Source: Iris pallida (Eukaryota > Streptophyta > Magnoliopsida > Asparagales > Iridaceae). From it: DNA of 64,000 nt. The DNA lies in NCBI GenBank assembly GCA_029216955.1, contig JANAVB010002199.1, positions 10,152,271 to 10,216,270 on the forward strand, given 5' to 3'. The position numbers and the translations under genes were made by a program. Numbering within the stretch: the stretch's first letter is position 1; each line of letters opens with the position of its first letter. Of the stretch, positions 37,586 through 48,563 are shown piece after piece. The notes beneath the pieces were generated by a model, which was not told the DNA's origin, searched no databases, and saw only the letters and a list, made by a program, of their open reading frames with translations.

Positions 37586-39098
37586 TATTTCATTGTTGTT
37601 TGTTTTATTTCAGTGCAAACAACCGAGCAACTCAGAGAAACAAATAAAAGGCTCGTTGAGGAGAAAAAGGAGCTTCAAAATAAAGTTGAATCGTTCAATA
37701 TTGAAGCCACTGAAAAGGATGGAAAAATCGTTAATCTCGAAGCCATGGTTGCAGCATTGCAGCGTCAGGAGATTAAAGAAGCTGCTGAACTTGCTGCTCC
37801 AAAAGAAGCCAAAAGAAGAGGAGGATCGGGGGAAAAGAGGTTAAGAAAACCATCAGCGCAATTAGCCGTTGAAGATGTTACTCCCTTGGAAAAGAATACA
37901 GTTAGAGAGGCTAATAAAAAGTAGAAGATTAATGCCACTCTAAAATTCGGAGATTACGCCAAAATGGTTGAATTAAAGAGGAACCGTGTCATACTAAGGG
38001 AATGCGATGAACTCTTACTTTGTAAAGATGCGGATGAAGAGCTGAAGAAGCAATACATCGACATCGTAATTCCCAAAAAGAAGTATCCAAAGTATGTATT
38101 CTGAACCCTTTTTTTCTTTTGTTTTTCCTAGACTTTTTTTCACAATTATGTAATGAGAATCTATCTTTATTAATTTAATCTAAACTAAATTTATGTGCAG
38201 TGATATTGTATACTTCTTTTCGCCGAAAGAGGGTAAAAATAGAGTTTCAGTCGAGCTGTCGGCAATAGACCTGCAAGACATACTCAACTATGACGACATG
38301 GAGGTTGGCATACTGAACCTAATAATAAAGAAGCTAAGAGAAATTCAAGGCATTAAAAGAAGGTGTGCCCCGTCTAGTTCAAAGGACGTGCCATTGATCC
38401 AGAAGCAAAAGCCGGTGCCCCAATCACATAAGTGGTCTGCATTCATGATGGCCCACACATTGGTAAGAATTCAAACAGAAAAATCCATATTCATGTGTAC
38501 ACCGATGAAAAATGATAGAATTAAATTACTCATGATATTGTATTTTGTTTTCGGGAAACAGACCATCGTTGAACGTGCCAATGAACAAGACGCAAAAGCC
38601 AGCGCCCTTCAAGACATCCAAACAGATGTAGTAGACTTCATCATGGGTTTAGAGGACGACATAGAGTTGCTATTCATCTCACTCTCTAATTCATCCATGA
38701 GACACTATACTCTGCTCACATTCAACTTTATCTCCTACGACTGGACACACTACAACTCCTTGAGGCAAACCACATACGAAAAGTGCAAGGTGGATGCAGA
38801 ATTAATGAAGAACACCTTAGAGCCTATCGTCAAGAGAAAAGTTGATATGATGAGGGAGAGATGCCCGACGAAGATGGAGTATGAGAGCAAAGTGCAGAAT
38901 TGTTCTCCAAATTGCCCACAACAATGGACACCCAACTGCCTCTTGTACACGGCGTATTATATGAATATGTTGACGACTACTCCCTTCGAAATACCGGGAG
39001 AAAATGACGATAAAACTCACCAGAAGATTACAATAATGAGGTTGGTATGGACTAAGAAGTTGCTTTCAAGCAAATATGTAACACGAAACAAGCAATGA

Positions 39099-39287
39099 CA
39101 TTGTAAAACAACAATGTAATTATGTAATTAGGCAAGGAACTTATGTCTTTTATAAGCTCTACTTTTATAATAAAATCATTTTTGAATTACATTTACATTG
39201 TAAAAACCACAAAAAGTTTGACTTTTATTTACATATGAAAGTCTGAACTACTACATAAAATCATACAACCAAGAAAAAGTTGAATAA
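39099..39287. other. 3' flank of the large Ulp1-type gene, first copy
   Basis: Non-coding, with AATAAAATCATTTTTG at about 39168 as a likely polyadenylation area. The block from about 39040 (TTGGTATGGACTAAGAAGTTGC) to 39265 is duplicated at 39695-39970. Confidence 0.7.
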
Positions 39288-39670
39288 GACGGAGAATTCC
39301 ATTCTTCGTGTCATTTGAAGTGAACCAACATGAAAGAGTCTTGCCAAGGCGGGGGATCGGTAGAGTCCAATGAATCAGCCCCTTCGGATTATATTCTCCA
39401 TTTTATTTGGAACGGAGAATGGCATTCTCCGTTTACTTGAAACGGAGAATAACTTTTCCGTTTAAATTAAATTGTTTGAGGATTATATTCACCGTTTATT
39501 TCGGAACGGATAATAACATTCTCCGTCTGTCTTGAAACGGAGAATAACATTCCCAGTGGTAAAACACATTAAAATGTTCATTCTCCGTTTTTAATTAAAC
39601 GGAGAATGACGTTCTCCGTGTCTTTTGAAACGAAGAATGTTATTCTTCTTTTAGTTTGAAAAGGAGAATG
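39288..39670. repeat. Hairpin-repeat cluster downstream of the large Ulp1-type gene
   Basis: Repeated ACGGAGAATGRCATTCTCCG-type palindromes with spacers of TTTGAAACGGAG and AACACATTAAAATGTTC type. A stray segment at 39325-39380 (GTCTTGCCAAGGCGGGGGAT...) also occurs three times in the 40-41 kb block. Confidence 0.9.
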
Positions 39671-39694
39671 AAGATGAGCATGATGAGAATATGA

Positions 39695-39985
39695 CGAGGT
39701 TGGTATGGGCTAAGAAGACTACAATTATGAGGTTGGTATGGGCTAAGAATTTGCTTTCAAGAGAATATGTAACACCACCAACATAGCAATGACATTGTAA
39801 AACAATAACGTAATTATGTAATGGGCAAGGAACTTCTGTTTTTTATAATGTCTGCTCTGCTCTGTCTTTTATAATAAAATTATTTTTGAGTTACATTTAC
39901 ATTGTAAAAACCACAAAAAATTTGACTTTTATTTACATATGAAAGTCTGAACTACTACATAAAATCCTACTATCAAGAAAAAAGT
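39695..39985. repeat. Duplicated 3' end of the large Ulp1-type gene
   Basis: This copies 39040-39265: GAGGTTGGTATGGGCTAAGAA, GCTTTCAAG, ATATGTAACAC, then TACATTTACATTGTAAAAACC and TACATATGAAAGTCTGAAC. It has small indels, including an extra CTGCTCTGCTCTG. The copy starts inside the final codons of the gene, so it carries a truncated tail of the protein. Confidence 0.88.
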
Positions 39986-39989
39986 TGAA

Positions 39990-41110
39990 TATGAGCTGCG
40001 TGCGGGCATCGCAGAGCAATGGAACTCCTTGAGGCAAATCACTTCATCGTGCATCGTCAGAGCAATGGAACTCCATGAACAAAGGAACTCCGTGCTTAGT
40101 CAGAGCGAATCAAAGTACGAGCGCTTCGACAGAGTGTGGGTTGGCAATCAACCCAAACCCCGCGGCTCTTCCAGTAACCAACATGAAAGAGTCTTGCCAA
40201 GGTGGGGGATCGGTAGAGTACATCTCCAGAATGAAGAAGGATGTCTTTGCAAGGTGCTCTGCCTCAAGAAATTCCTTTGCAAGGTCCTTTGCTCTCAAGG
40301 AATTCCTTTGCTTCTGTTCCTGTGCCTCAAGGAATTCATCTTGCTCTTGTTCTGACGATGCACGATGAAGTGATTTGCCTCAAGGAGTCATCCAAAGGTT
40401 CCTATGCTCTGACGAAAAACGATGAAGTGATTTGCCTCAAGGAATTCCTTTGCCTCAAGGAGTTACATTCCTCTGACGATGCACAATAAAGTGAATTCAG
40501 TTCATCGTGCATCCTCAGAGCAATGGAACGCCTTGAGGCAAAGGAATTTTTGAGCCAAATTACTTCATCGTGCATCATCAGAGCATAGAAACCGTTGGAT
40601 GACACCTTGAGGCAAATCATTTCATCGTGCATCGTCCGAGCAAAGGAACTCACTGAGGTAAAGGAATTCCTTGAGGCAGAGCACCGTACAAAGGCATCCT
40701 TCTTCATTCTGGAGATGCACTCTACCGATCCCCTACCTTGGCAAGACTCTTTCCTTGATGCAAAGGACCTGCAAAGGAATTCACTTCATATTGCATTCTT
40801 CCGAGCAATGGAACGCCCTGAGGAAAAGGAATTCCTTGAGGCAAATTACTTCGTCGTGCATCGTCGGACCAATGGAACACGTCGAACAAAGGAACTCCTT
40901 GCGGCAAAGGAACACCGTGCATAGTCCGAGCGAATCAACGTGCGGGCACTTCGACAGAGCGTGGGTTGGCAATAAATCCAAACCCAGACACATCTCAGTC
41001 TTCTGAAGGACTTCACCACCAAAGCTTCTTCTAACGAGGAGATCAACAACCAAGACGAAAGTGTCTTGCCAAGGCAGGGGATCGGTAGAGTCCATCTCCA
41101 CAAGAAAAGC
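39990..41110. repeat. Block of mixed direct and inverted repeats built on GCCTCAAGGAATTCCTTTGC
   Basis: The phrase GCCTCAAGGAATTCCTTTGC and its inverse are scattered in both orientations, with CTTCATCGTGCATCGTC and GAGCAATGGAACTCC. A second phrase (TTGCCAAGGTGGGGGATCGG plus TAGAGTACATCTCC) is direct at 40195 and 41065 and inverted at 40715-40750. ORFs up to 111 codons occur on both strands with the same low-complexity content, so none is taken as a gene. The block is bounded by a TATA-less AT-rich flank at 41150. Confidence 0.75.
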
Positions 41111-41372
41111 TAAGTGAGACGAGAAAAAACTCTCCCTACACTACTGCCATTTATAGGCAAGGAACAACTCGGACTCATGCACCAAGTGGCAGCCACTTCG
41201 AATTCAATTTAATTAATTTCCATCAATACCAATGCATCTGTCCCTTCTCAAGTAAAGCTAAGTAAGACTAGAACAAACTCTCCCAACTAGTGCCATTTAT
41301 ATGCCATTAATACCAATGAATCTGCCCCCTTCGAATTCTGCCAACTTTGAAGTGGGTTTCAATTTTAGAGAG

Positions 41373-41550
41373 AAACTTTGATACAGTAGGGGGTATCAAA
41401 GTTTTGATACCCCCTACGTATGACATGTGGGCCCTCTTAAAATTTATGTATATATATATATATGTTTACACGTTTTACAAAGCAGGAGGGGCCCACATGT
41501 CATACATAGGGGGTATCAAAACTTTGATACCCCCTACTGTATCAAAGTTT
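41373..41550. mobile_element. Foldback MITE, copy 1 (178 bp)
   Basis: The ends are AAACTTTGATACAGTAGGGG and its inverse. Terminal inverted repeats of about 60 bp (through ACATGTGGGCCC) surround a short AT-rich loop. A second copy starts at 41587. Each arm itself contains a smaller palindrome (GGGGGTATCAAA...TTTGATACCCCC). The superfamily is unclear because a target duplication is not obvious. Confidence 0.88.
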
Positions 41551-41736
41551 TTTCCTCAATTTTACTTAACTTTTAAGTGAGAGAATCTTTGATACAGTAG
41601 GGGGTATCAAAGTTTTGATACACCCTATGTATGACATGTGGGCCCTCTCAAAATTTATGTGTATATATATTGTACACATTTTACAAAGCAGCAAGGGCCC
41701 ACATGTCATACATAGGGGGTATCAAAACTTTGATAC

Positions 41737-43006
41737 TGTTAGGGTTATATACTAAAAGCATCACTTTTTTAGTAACCTTATTTCCTTAAATTTTGAATGA
41801 GAATCATATGGGCAAATGTTTGCATATTGTATTTGTTGCAAGTGTTAATGCAAATGTCTGATATTCTATATTGTAGATAATATGGTGTGTGGTGTCACAT
41901 AGAAGATCATATTATCAGTTCCCTATGGAGTATATAAATAGTTCACAACCTAGATGGACTTGGACAATCTATTGGAAAGGTTGTAGTATAATCTGGTATT
42001 AGTCTATCTTGACTATAGGTTTACACTAGTACACTTTGTGTGTATTGAACAGGACCACTTGAGGTTGTTCTCTTTGTACTGACTACATAAGAGAACAAAC
42101 ACCTCTGTTATTATGGATGCTTGTGCTCTTAACCTGGATATAATAACGGACATGTATATGCAGTGTGCATTATTTTGACTCATGAAAGAGTGAGATTCAT
42201 TATGGATCAACAACCTCTATGAATTGGGTAATAACATTGTATGTATGATGGGCTGTTGATTATAAATGGAATCTATGTCCCGATACATCGGGTTGATGAT
42301 GTCCCCTTAAGGAGCTCATAAGGATTTTCATGTAAACCCTGTAGGTGGATTATATCTGACATGACAAATAAAGTTGAGCGGTACTATTTAAGCATAAAAG
42401 ATGTCGAATCAATATAGTTGTCAGTAACTTAATTTGATCGACGGACATACGATATCTTAACATGGGGAGCCAAACGAGCATATAATAAAAGGATCCCACA
42501 AACATAATTTGGGATTAGGAAGGTAGTACAATAATAGCTCATTAGTGGACCTAGCTATTGTTAATGGGCCTGGATTGTGTGTTCGGGCTGAACACGGGAT
42601 ATCCACATCCATTAGGAGGCCTAACCCTAATTTTTCCTCATGGTCCCTGCCGTAGCCTATATATATCCTCTATTCTCTGGCCGCCATATTACCGATCAGA
42701 AATCTGAAACTTTCTCTAAATTTGTGATTCACGTAAGAAGAGAAAGAGATGGCTGCCAAGGAGAAGAAAGGGTTGAAAGATCGTCGCCCATATGACGTCC
42801 AACTCGAGGAAGGAATACGTGCAGAAGATCTTGGGATCGTCCGCTCGAGATTGCCAGGAATTACTTATCTCCTTTCCGTCGCAGGTATAATTCGTGAACC
42901 CTAGTTTCCTCCTATGAAGGGTTAGAACACGTATTAGATCTGTTTAACTTTCTATCGATCAATACGCACACCAAAGGAAGGGTCCTGGGAATCCCCAGTT
43001 CCATCA
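41737..43006 (+). mobile_element. Solo LTR, probably Ty1/copia type, 1270 bp
   Basis: The ends are TGTTAGGGTTATATAC and CCCAGTTCCATCA. The flanks GATAC (41732-41736) and GATAT (43007-43011) are a 5-bp duplication with one change, and the host MITE matches on both sides. A TATA box (CCTATATATATCC, about 42656-42668) is followed by a leader. The short ORF-like stretch from 42750 (MAAKEKKGLKDRRPYDVQLE) is open for only a few dozen codons. Size, TGTTAG start and TATA layout suggest copia, but no pol remains to prove it. Confidence 0.85.
42654..42669 (+). promoter_or_regulatory. Candidate TATA box of the solo copia-like LTR
   Basis: AGCCTATATATATCCTC lies about 400 bp from the LTR end, ahead of a T/C-rich leader with AAATCTGAAACTTTCTC. 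This is a typical U3/R layout. Confidence 0.55.
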
Positions 43007-43099
43007 GATATCCCCTACTGTATCAAAGTTTTTTCCCTTTTAAATGGGCCCCATACATAACTTACAAAAAAAGTATAAATAAAACAAAATTTTGTTATA

Positions 43100-43162
43100 G
43101 TCAAGATTTGAACCAATGACCCCTTAAATATAAGTCTAGCATTGTAACCACGACACCACAAT
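43100..43162 (-). mobile_element. tRNA-like sequence, probable SINE head
   Basis: Read on the minus strand, GTGGTGTCGTGGTTACAATGC resembles a Pol III A box region, and GGTTCAAATC about 35 bp later fits a B box. The cloverleaf does not close well, so it is a tRNA-derived SINE head or tRNA relic, not a working tRNA. It directly abuts the hairpin-repeat cluster at 43163. Confidence 0.6.
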
Positions 43163-43505
43163 AGCATTCTTCGTGTTTTATTAAACGGAGAATAGCATTC
43201 TCCGTTTTAAATTACACGGAGAATAGCATTCCCATTGTCAAAACGATTGAGGATTCTATTCGCCGTTTAATTTGGAACGGAGAACGGCATTCTCCGTTTA
43301 ATTTGAAACAGAGAATAACATTCCCCGTGTTAAAAACACATTAGAATGTTCATTCTCCGTTTTAATTTGAAACGGAGAATAATATTCTCCGTGTCTTTTG
43401 AAAGGAGAATGATATTCTCCGTTTTGAACTGCACGGAGAACATATTTTTTCCATTTTTGATATTCTCCGTTTTGAACTTGGAATTTGATATTCTCCATTT
43501 TTATC
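43163..43505. repeat. Hairpin-repeat cluster next to the FAR1-type transposase
   Basis: Many ACGGAGAAT/ATTCTCCGT copies, including palindromes at about 43190 (ACGGAGAATAGCATTCTCCG) and 43372-43393. The spacers (AAAACACATTAGAATGTTC) match those at 35.5 and 39.5 kb. Confidence 0.9.
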
Positions 43506-43619
43506 TAATTGTCTTCTCAAACTTTTGCATTGGAGAACATATTTTTTATCTAATTGTCTCGTGTGAATGACATCTTGCCACATAGGAAAGACATTGTCTT
43601 AAGTCAACGACGTTTCATT

Positions 43620-46206
43620 TTATTCCATTTGCTCTTTGTCGCTATTTTGCTTTCGTACTTTACAATTACGAAAATCGTGACCCAATTTTTTATAAACTCT
43701 ACAAGTTCTAGGCTTCGGGATAGGCTGACTTTCTGTAGGCTGGCTTGATTTCCCTTGAAAAGGCCTTCCTTTTGTTGCTACCGGATTTGGCTCTTTTAAA
43801 GCTTCATGCACTCCATGAACTGCATCAGCTACCATTTGTTCTTCTTCACCAATATCGGTCACCATTTCTTTCAACTCCATCAGAACAGACGACATCAACT
43901 CCGTTCTCCACTCTTGATTTTTTTTTGATTTTTTACAATAGTATGTAAACAGATTAACTTGTTCATTAATACCACCATACCTTCTGCTCTCAACAATGTC
44001 TGGGTGGATGAATCTTCTTTCTAAGCCAGTTCCGAAGAAATAACTCTCTTTGCAATCCTTGAGCCAACGAGATTTTATCAAGTTCTTTGGAATATCTCCA
44101 ATTTGCAATCTCTTCATTGCTGAAAAATATGCCTACAAGGAATCCCCTTGGTCTCCATCCACAAGCATTCACAATTTATGATGTTGTCGGCCGGATCAAA
44201 TGTAACCTTCCCGTTGACACTATTTGGCGACATATACTTTTGGATAGTGCAAACTTCTGCCTCTCTTATGATGTGATGATGGAGAACAGTATATGCATCA
44301 GAACGTGTGACTTCCTTCCTTACCTCTATAAACACTGTTTTAGTATAAATTGCGGCAAATTTATCTTCTATTACGGCCATGCTAGTTTGATTCACAACTG
44401 GTGTTGAGAGTTTATCAGTGACATGCTTACTCATCTGGCCGTAACGTAAGGCCGCCAAACCGAAGTCACAATTTTGAAGGGCCTTCCATAGTGGCAGCTT
44501 CTCATTCAAATTTTTTTTCAGAAATGCGTTCATAGATTCACATCTATTTGTTGCAGTAGAACCGCCAAAGAAATACCCACGTAGGAATGTGTCCACCCAT
44601 CGCTGCCTCGTTCTGTACAATGCAGTGGTCCACTCATTGTTCTCTACATTATAATCCGTTAGCATCTGCTGCCAATGATTTTCAAATTCTTCGACTGAAT
44701 AGTACCTGTTTAGAAAACATGGACAGTAACTAAAGTTGTAATATTGTAACAACAACATACTTCAAAGTAAAGTAGCAAGTGTGCGATGTACCTTTTAATC
44801 ATAAGACTCAATTTATTGTGAAAACCCTATCGGTGTACATGTTTGGCAACATTATTTAGGATATGCCATGAGCACGTTCGATGAACTGCGTTGGGCATTA
44901 AATTCTTAATTGTTTTATTCATGGATCTGCAACCATCCGTGAGAACTGTCACTGGTAATTTGCCATTCATACACTCTTGGAATTTTTCTAGAACCTAAGA
45001 ATATGTCTCTGCAGTCTCATTATGGATCATTGCAAACCCAAACACACAAGTCATTGCATGATTGTTTGTGCCCACTAAAACCACCAACGGCATTTGACTT
45101 CTATTTGTTTTATATGTAGAGTCAAATGCTAGTGAATCTCCAAATAATTCGTAATCGAATTGACATGCACCGTCAGCCCAAAAGAGATGGGTCAATCTGG
45201 AATCTTCGTATACCTTGTACGCGTAGAAGAAATCTGGGTCAATGCCCTCCTTAGATTGAGGAAATATAAGTGTTGTGTTAGCATCAACATCGTCTACTGC
45301 TCTACTATCTTGAGCTAGAGCGTTGTATAAATCCTTTTTCGTCCATCAAACCTTATCCCAGCCACCTTTCTTGTGGAAAATTACATTCCATATCGCTCCA
45401 GTCCCAGCCCTGATTGCTTTATAATCTTAATTTCTTCCAACTCTGCGGGTGATATCTTACGATGGGATCTTAAAAAAACTGATTCATAATCATTCGCCAG
45501 GCTATGGTTGTGATATACATGAAATTTTTTGATGGCCCACATCTTTGTAGAATCGATGTACCCATTACGAAAAATTGCTTTACAGCCACTTCTGCTTTCA
45601 CTTCTTGGCTCACGAACCCTGTTAGGAGCTTCCTTGTATTTCTTGTGTCTGAATCCCGCATTCGAACAACACCAACTACGGACCATCACCATCCCAGACT
45701 TGTTTTTCTTTACCTCGTTCTTTCTAATACTGAAACCATATGCTTTTGAATATATCCGGTAGAATGTCTCTGCTTCTTCAATAGAGTTGAACTGTAGGCC
45801 AACAATATCTTCTTCTAAGAGATGTTTTGGATCTTTGTTAATGTTGGTGGACTGCAATATTTTTTCATCGTCGCTGCATCGAAATCCAATGGAGATTCAC
45901 GTCGTCCCTAAGAACAGAATAAAACAAAATAAATATGAGAAATAAATGTAAAAATATAATACATTTCTTAAATCCATTAGAAAGGGTGATGCGAAATAAC
46001 ATTTCGTTGTTTGCGTTAATGTCGTCGTCATCGTTATGATGCATTCTTCCGGTGTTTTCTTCATCTTGTTCTTTACTGTCTCCTAAGTTAACAGCTTCCA
46101 AACTTTGCACATCATCCAAATCATCTGACACTCCTCTTGAAAGAAAGCTTTTCTCATCGACTAAATCTTCCACATGACGATCAGTTTCTCCATGTGACGT
46201 CGACAT
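43620..46206 (-). pseudogene. FAR1/Mutator-type transposase gene, degenerate
   Basis: The minus strand encodes, in order: an acidic N-terminus (46206-45980); a FAR1 DNA-binding domain (GLQFNSIEEAETFYRIYSKA, SGCKAIFRN, KKFHVYHNHSLA; 45857-45450); a MULE transposase core with the first Asp in DSLAFDSTYKTN (45120), the second in VTVLTDGCRSM (44940), CSWHI (44870) and Glu in ATNRCESMNAFLKK (44545); a SWIM zinc finger CECLWMETKGIPCRH (44150); and a damaged CCHC knuckle (CRVYKKLGHDFRNC). An intron lies about 44709-44797. Breaks are a frameshift near 45385, stops after WDKV, AETYS and HVHR where Trp is expected in part, and a one-base loss in a T-run near 44127. The DDE residues survive, but the protein cannot be made. 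Such transposases mobilise Mutator-like DNA elements. Confidence 0.93.
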
Positions 46207-46269
46207 TGAAGAAAATAGAGTGTGTTAGAAACCAGTAGAAGAAACGAAGGACAAGAAACAATACAAGAA

Positions 46270-46712
46270 GAAAGAGTAATGTTATATTCGTACCTCCAAA
46301 TTGTTCCTCTAATATATAGCCCTCCCATCTGATGTCGCATGTTAAATAATAGTCTGTGTCATCTGACATAACTGATGACATGGCAAATTTAAATCCAAAA
46401 AGTTAACTACCCAATTTTCTCCATAATAATTTAACGTTAATATCAATGTTAATTTAATGTTAATATTAATTTATGTTAATATTAATGTTAATGTTAATAT
46501 TAATATTTATATTATTGTTAATGTTAACGATAATATTAATATTAATGTTAACGTTAACATTAATTTTAATGTTAATTTTTATTTTTAGTTTTATTTTTAA
46601 AAAATATGCCACGTCAGCTGCCAGATCAACATATCACGTCAGCTGCCACGTAAGGATGGACAGTTTGAAAGTGCAATTTGGAGGTACAAAAAGCATTATT
46701 CAGGAAGAAACA
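46270..46712. mobile_element. MITE-like foldback unit with (TTAATATTAATG)n core
   Basis: GTACCTCCAAATTG near 46292 and its inverse near 46680, plus flanking AAGAGTAATGTTATATT-like and AATAATGCTTTTT-like bases, form loose terminal inverted repeats. CACGTCAGCTGCCA repeats lie inside. The core (46430-46595) is a degenerate TTAATATTAATGTTAA array. The 105-codon ORF across it is a by-product of the array. Confidence 0.6.
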
Positions 46713-47699
46713 ACTTCCAGCAAGGCAACAACACAACCTTTTCGTCTTCATTGTAACTCCGTCACGTGGCCCTCTTTTGATGGCTCATGAAAAATCTTGA
46801 CTGATTCTAGGAGCAAGCATAATTTTAAGGAAACAACTTCCAACAACACAACTTTCTCGTCTTCTGGGTACATGTATTATTAAATTATGTAGCTAATAAC
46901 GCATGAGGAAGCATGCAACAGCATTCTCCACGTGGCCTTCTTCTGTAGGATAACGCATGCAGCAATATTTAATGCTACGAAACCCTATTGCCTTGTTATG
47001 TGTTGTGTATCCTATGTGGCATTAGGCAGAAGACAATATCTTGCATAGGCGGCAATTCATTATATTCACAAATGACAATAAGTTTAAAAAGTCATCTCCA
47101 ATGCAAAAAAGTATTGAGAAGACAATACAAAGTAATTTTTTACAACTTCCAAGACAATTTTTACTCTTCTAATGATATGGTATCAGTGTTTATTATTAAA
47201 TTGTGTAGGATAACGCATGCAGCAGCATTTAATGCTACGGGATCTGTTGTGTAAGGAACACAACCTGTGAGAGAGAACCCGAGAGAGAGAGAAAGAGAAA
47301 GAAAGAGAGAGTGTGGGAGATGGGATAAAGAGGAAGGATCGAGCTCGATTAGATTTTAAACTTAAAATTCAATTTTTGGTTTTCATTACTAATAACTAGT
47401 TCGCACGTACGAGTTTAGACGAACACTAACCCAGCCCCGAGCAACGTGAGATCAGCCCCGAGCAACGTGAGATCAGCTAGCTAGGTTTCTAATACCGTGG
47501 CATTCCTGTTAATTTAAAATTTATAATATTATTGAAACAAATATTAATACTAAAATTTAAAATAGTTTTTGATTTAACATTTCCTTCAAACTAGTTAATG
47601 TTAAAATTGTATTCTTTTTTATTTAAAATGTAATTGGAACTACAATTAAAATTAACATTCGCTTGTCCCGTAGTTTAAGTCGTAGTTCACTGCTTCTTG
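46713..47699. other. Non-coding stretch with local duplications
   Basis: No gene. GGAAACAACTTCCA-(A/G)CA phrases recur at 46710 and 46830, and GATAACGCATGCAGCA...TTTAATGCTACG recurs at 46950 and 47210. A GA-rich run occupies 47276-47320. AGCCCCGAGCAACGTGAGATC is present twice in tandem (47434-47475). Confidence 0.6.
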
Positions 47700-47968
47700 C
47701 TTAAGTCTATGAACCCAAAGAACTTGATTGTTCAAGTCGAACGCGTGCACAGCACGTTTCCTCGATGCAAGGCTTGACGTAGGCCTTGCTTGTCAAGTCG
47801 TTGCACGAACACATTTGAAAAGAGTTTTGTTGGGCTATCGAAGTATAGCAAGCACCGCCCCGTATCACGTGCATTTGTTAAGCAGTGAAAGGGTGTGAAG
47901 GCCATTGGAAATGTCAAGCCATCACGGACTATAGCTGGGTTAGACGGCGACCCTTTTGCGGCGGGCCG
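47700..47968 (+). repeat. LTR fragment
   Basis: GCTGGGTTAGACGGCGACCC (about 47935-47954) and the CCGAATCGG...GGCC phrase recur in the LTR-type sequence at 25.15-25.3 kb. The fragment runs straight into gypsy protease coding with no leader, so the junction is a deletion. Confidence 0.55.
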
Positions 47969-48563
47969 AATCGGTCCTTTGGCCTAGGAATGGATTGGTT
48001 GAAGGAGCAATACACAAGAATAGACTGCCATATTGGCAGGATTATTTTTGGTATTCCCGATTAGGCAGAGTTTTCATTTTCTGGTTAGGCAGAGTTTTCA
48101 CCATCGACTTGATTCTAGGGACGGCACCAGTATCGGAGAGAGTCTACAGGATGGCACCTTAAAAGTTGGAAATCTTGTACGAGATGATTAAAGAACTCAG
48201 AACCAAAGGATTTATTAGTGCTAGTGGATCGCATTGGGGAGCACCGATGCTTCTTGTGAAGAAGAAGGATGGTACGTCAAGATTATGTGTTGATTATCGT
48301 ACATTGATGACTTATTTGATCAGCTCAAGGGAGCAGTTGTATTCTCGAATATTGACTTGCGGTCATGAGGGTACCATCAGATCAGAGTCAGAGAGCAAGT
48401 CATCCCGAAGACATCATTCAGATCGAGGTATGGACATTGGGATTTTCTTGTTATGCCATTTGGAGTGACCAGTGTGCCAGCCGTATTCATGGACCCCATG
48501 AATCGTATCTTCATGCACTATTTGGATCAGTTCGTGATAGTGTTCATAGATGACATCTTAGTC
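47969..48563 (+). pseudogene. Gypsy protease-end and reverse transcriptase relic
   Basis: Plus strand: WLKEQYTRIDCHIG (protease end), a repeated LGRVF stretch from an internal duplication, TAPVSERVYRMAP, then the RT start (LYEMIKELRTKGFISASGSH, WGAPMLLVKKKDGTSRLCVDYRTL). After a deletion, [14 protein letters not shown] remains (frameshifted), [18 protein letters not shown] and the intact catalytic box [10 protein letters not shown] follow. Several frameshifts are needed, so it is a relic. It is cut at 48564 by a TGTAGTGCCCC LTR start. Confidence 0.88.

Larger units (their letters stand above)
35227..39098 (+). pseudogene. Large TE-type gene: N-terminal mobile-domain-like region, coiled coil, C-terminal Ulp1 protease
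   Basis: Exon 1 (35227-35410) encodes a Lys/Glu-rich start. After an intron, 35755-36660 encodes a region with the look of plant mobile domain proteins (VNYVVGRLPEP, IAPSVDDMAVIFGLPL, LRGGDNVVNPDDLAKLIIF). Next comes a long coiled coil (36850-37340) with a repeat of about 72 residues present twice, a basic Ala-rich part (37613-37924), and from 38193 a C48-like end with His in SSMRHYTLLTF, WTHYNSL, and Gln/Cys in CPQQWTPNCLLYTAYYM. Introns have GT-AG ends (35411-35754, 37351-37612, 38092-38201, 38461-38562). Three in-frame stops break it: TAA after KKKQ (36141), TAG after RFFT (36630) and TAG after ANKK (37922). Two introns hold the hairpin repeats. Genes like this travel in Mutator-like elements. 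Confidence 0.8.
41587..43033. mobile_element. Foldback MITE, copy 2, split by an LTR
   Basis: 41587-41736 matches most of copy 1. The last 25 bp (CCCCTACTGTATCAAAG) are found at 43012-43033 after an inserted 1270-bp LTR, so the MITE was in place before the LTR arrived. Confidence 0.88.

Noticed and set aside
43100..43162. Functional tRNA gene (also at 54645-54714 and 63691-63751)
   Set aside because: A- and B-box-like motifs are present, but the arms do not pair into a complete cloverleaf, and one is followed by a poly(A) tail. SINE heads fit better.
46473..46790. Leu/Ile/Met-rich membrane-like ORF (also 52171-52461)
   Set aside because: It is the translation of a TTAATATTAATG-type array inside foldback elements.
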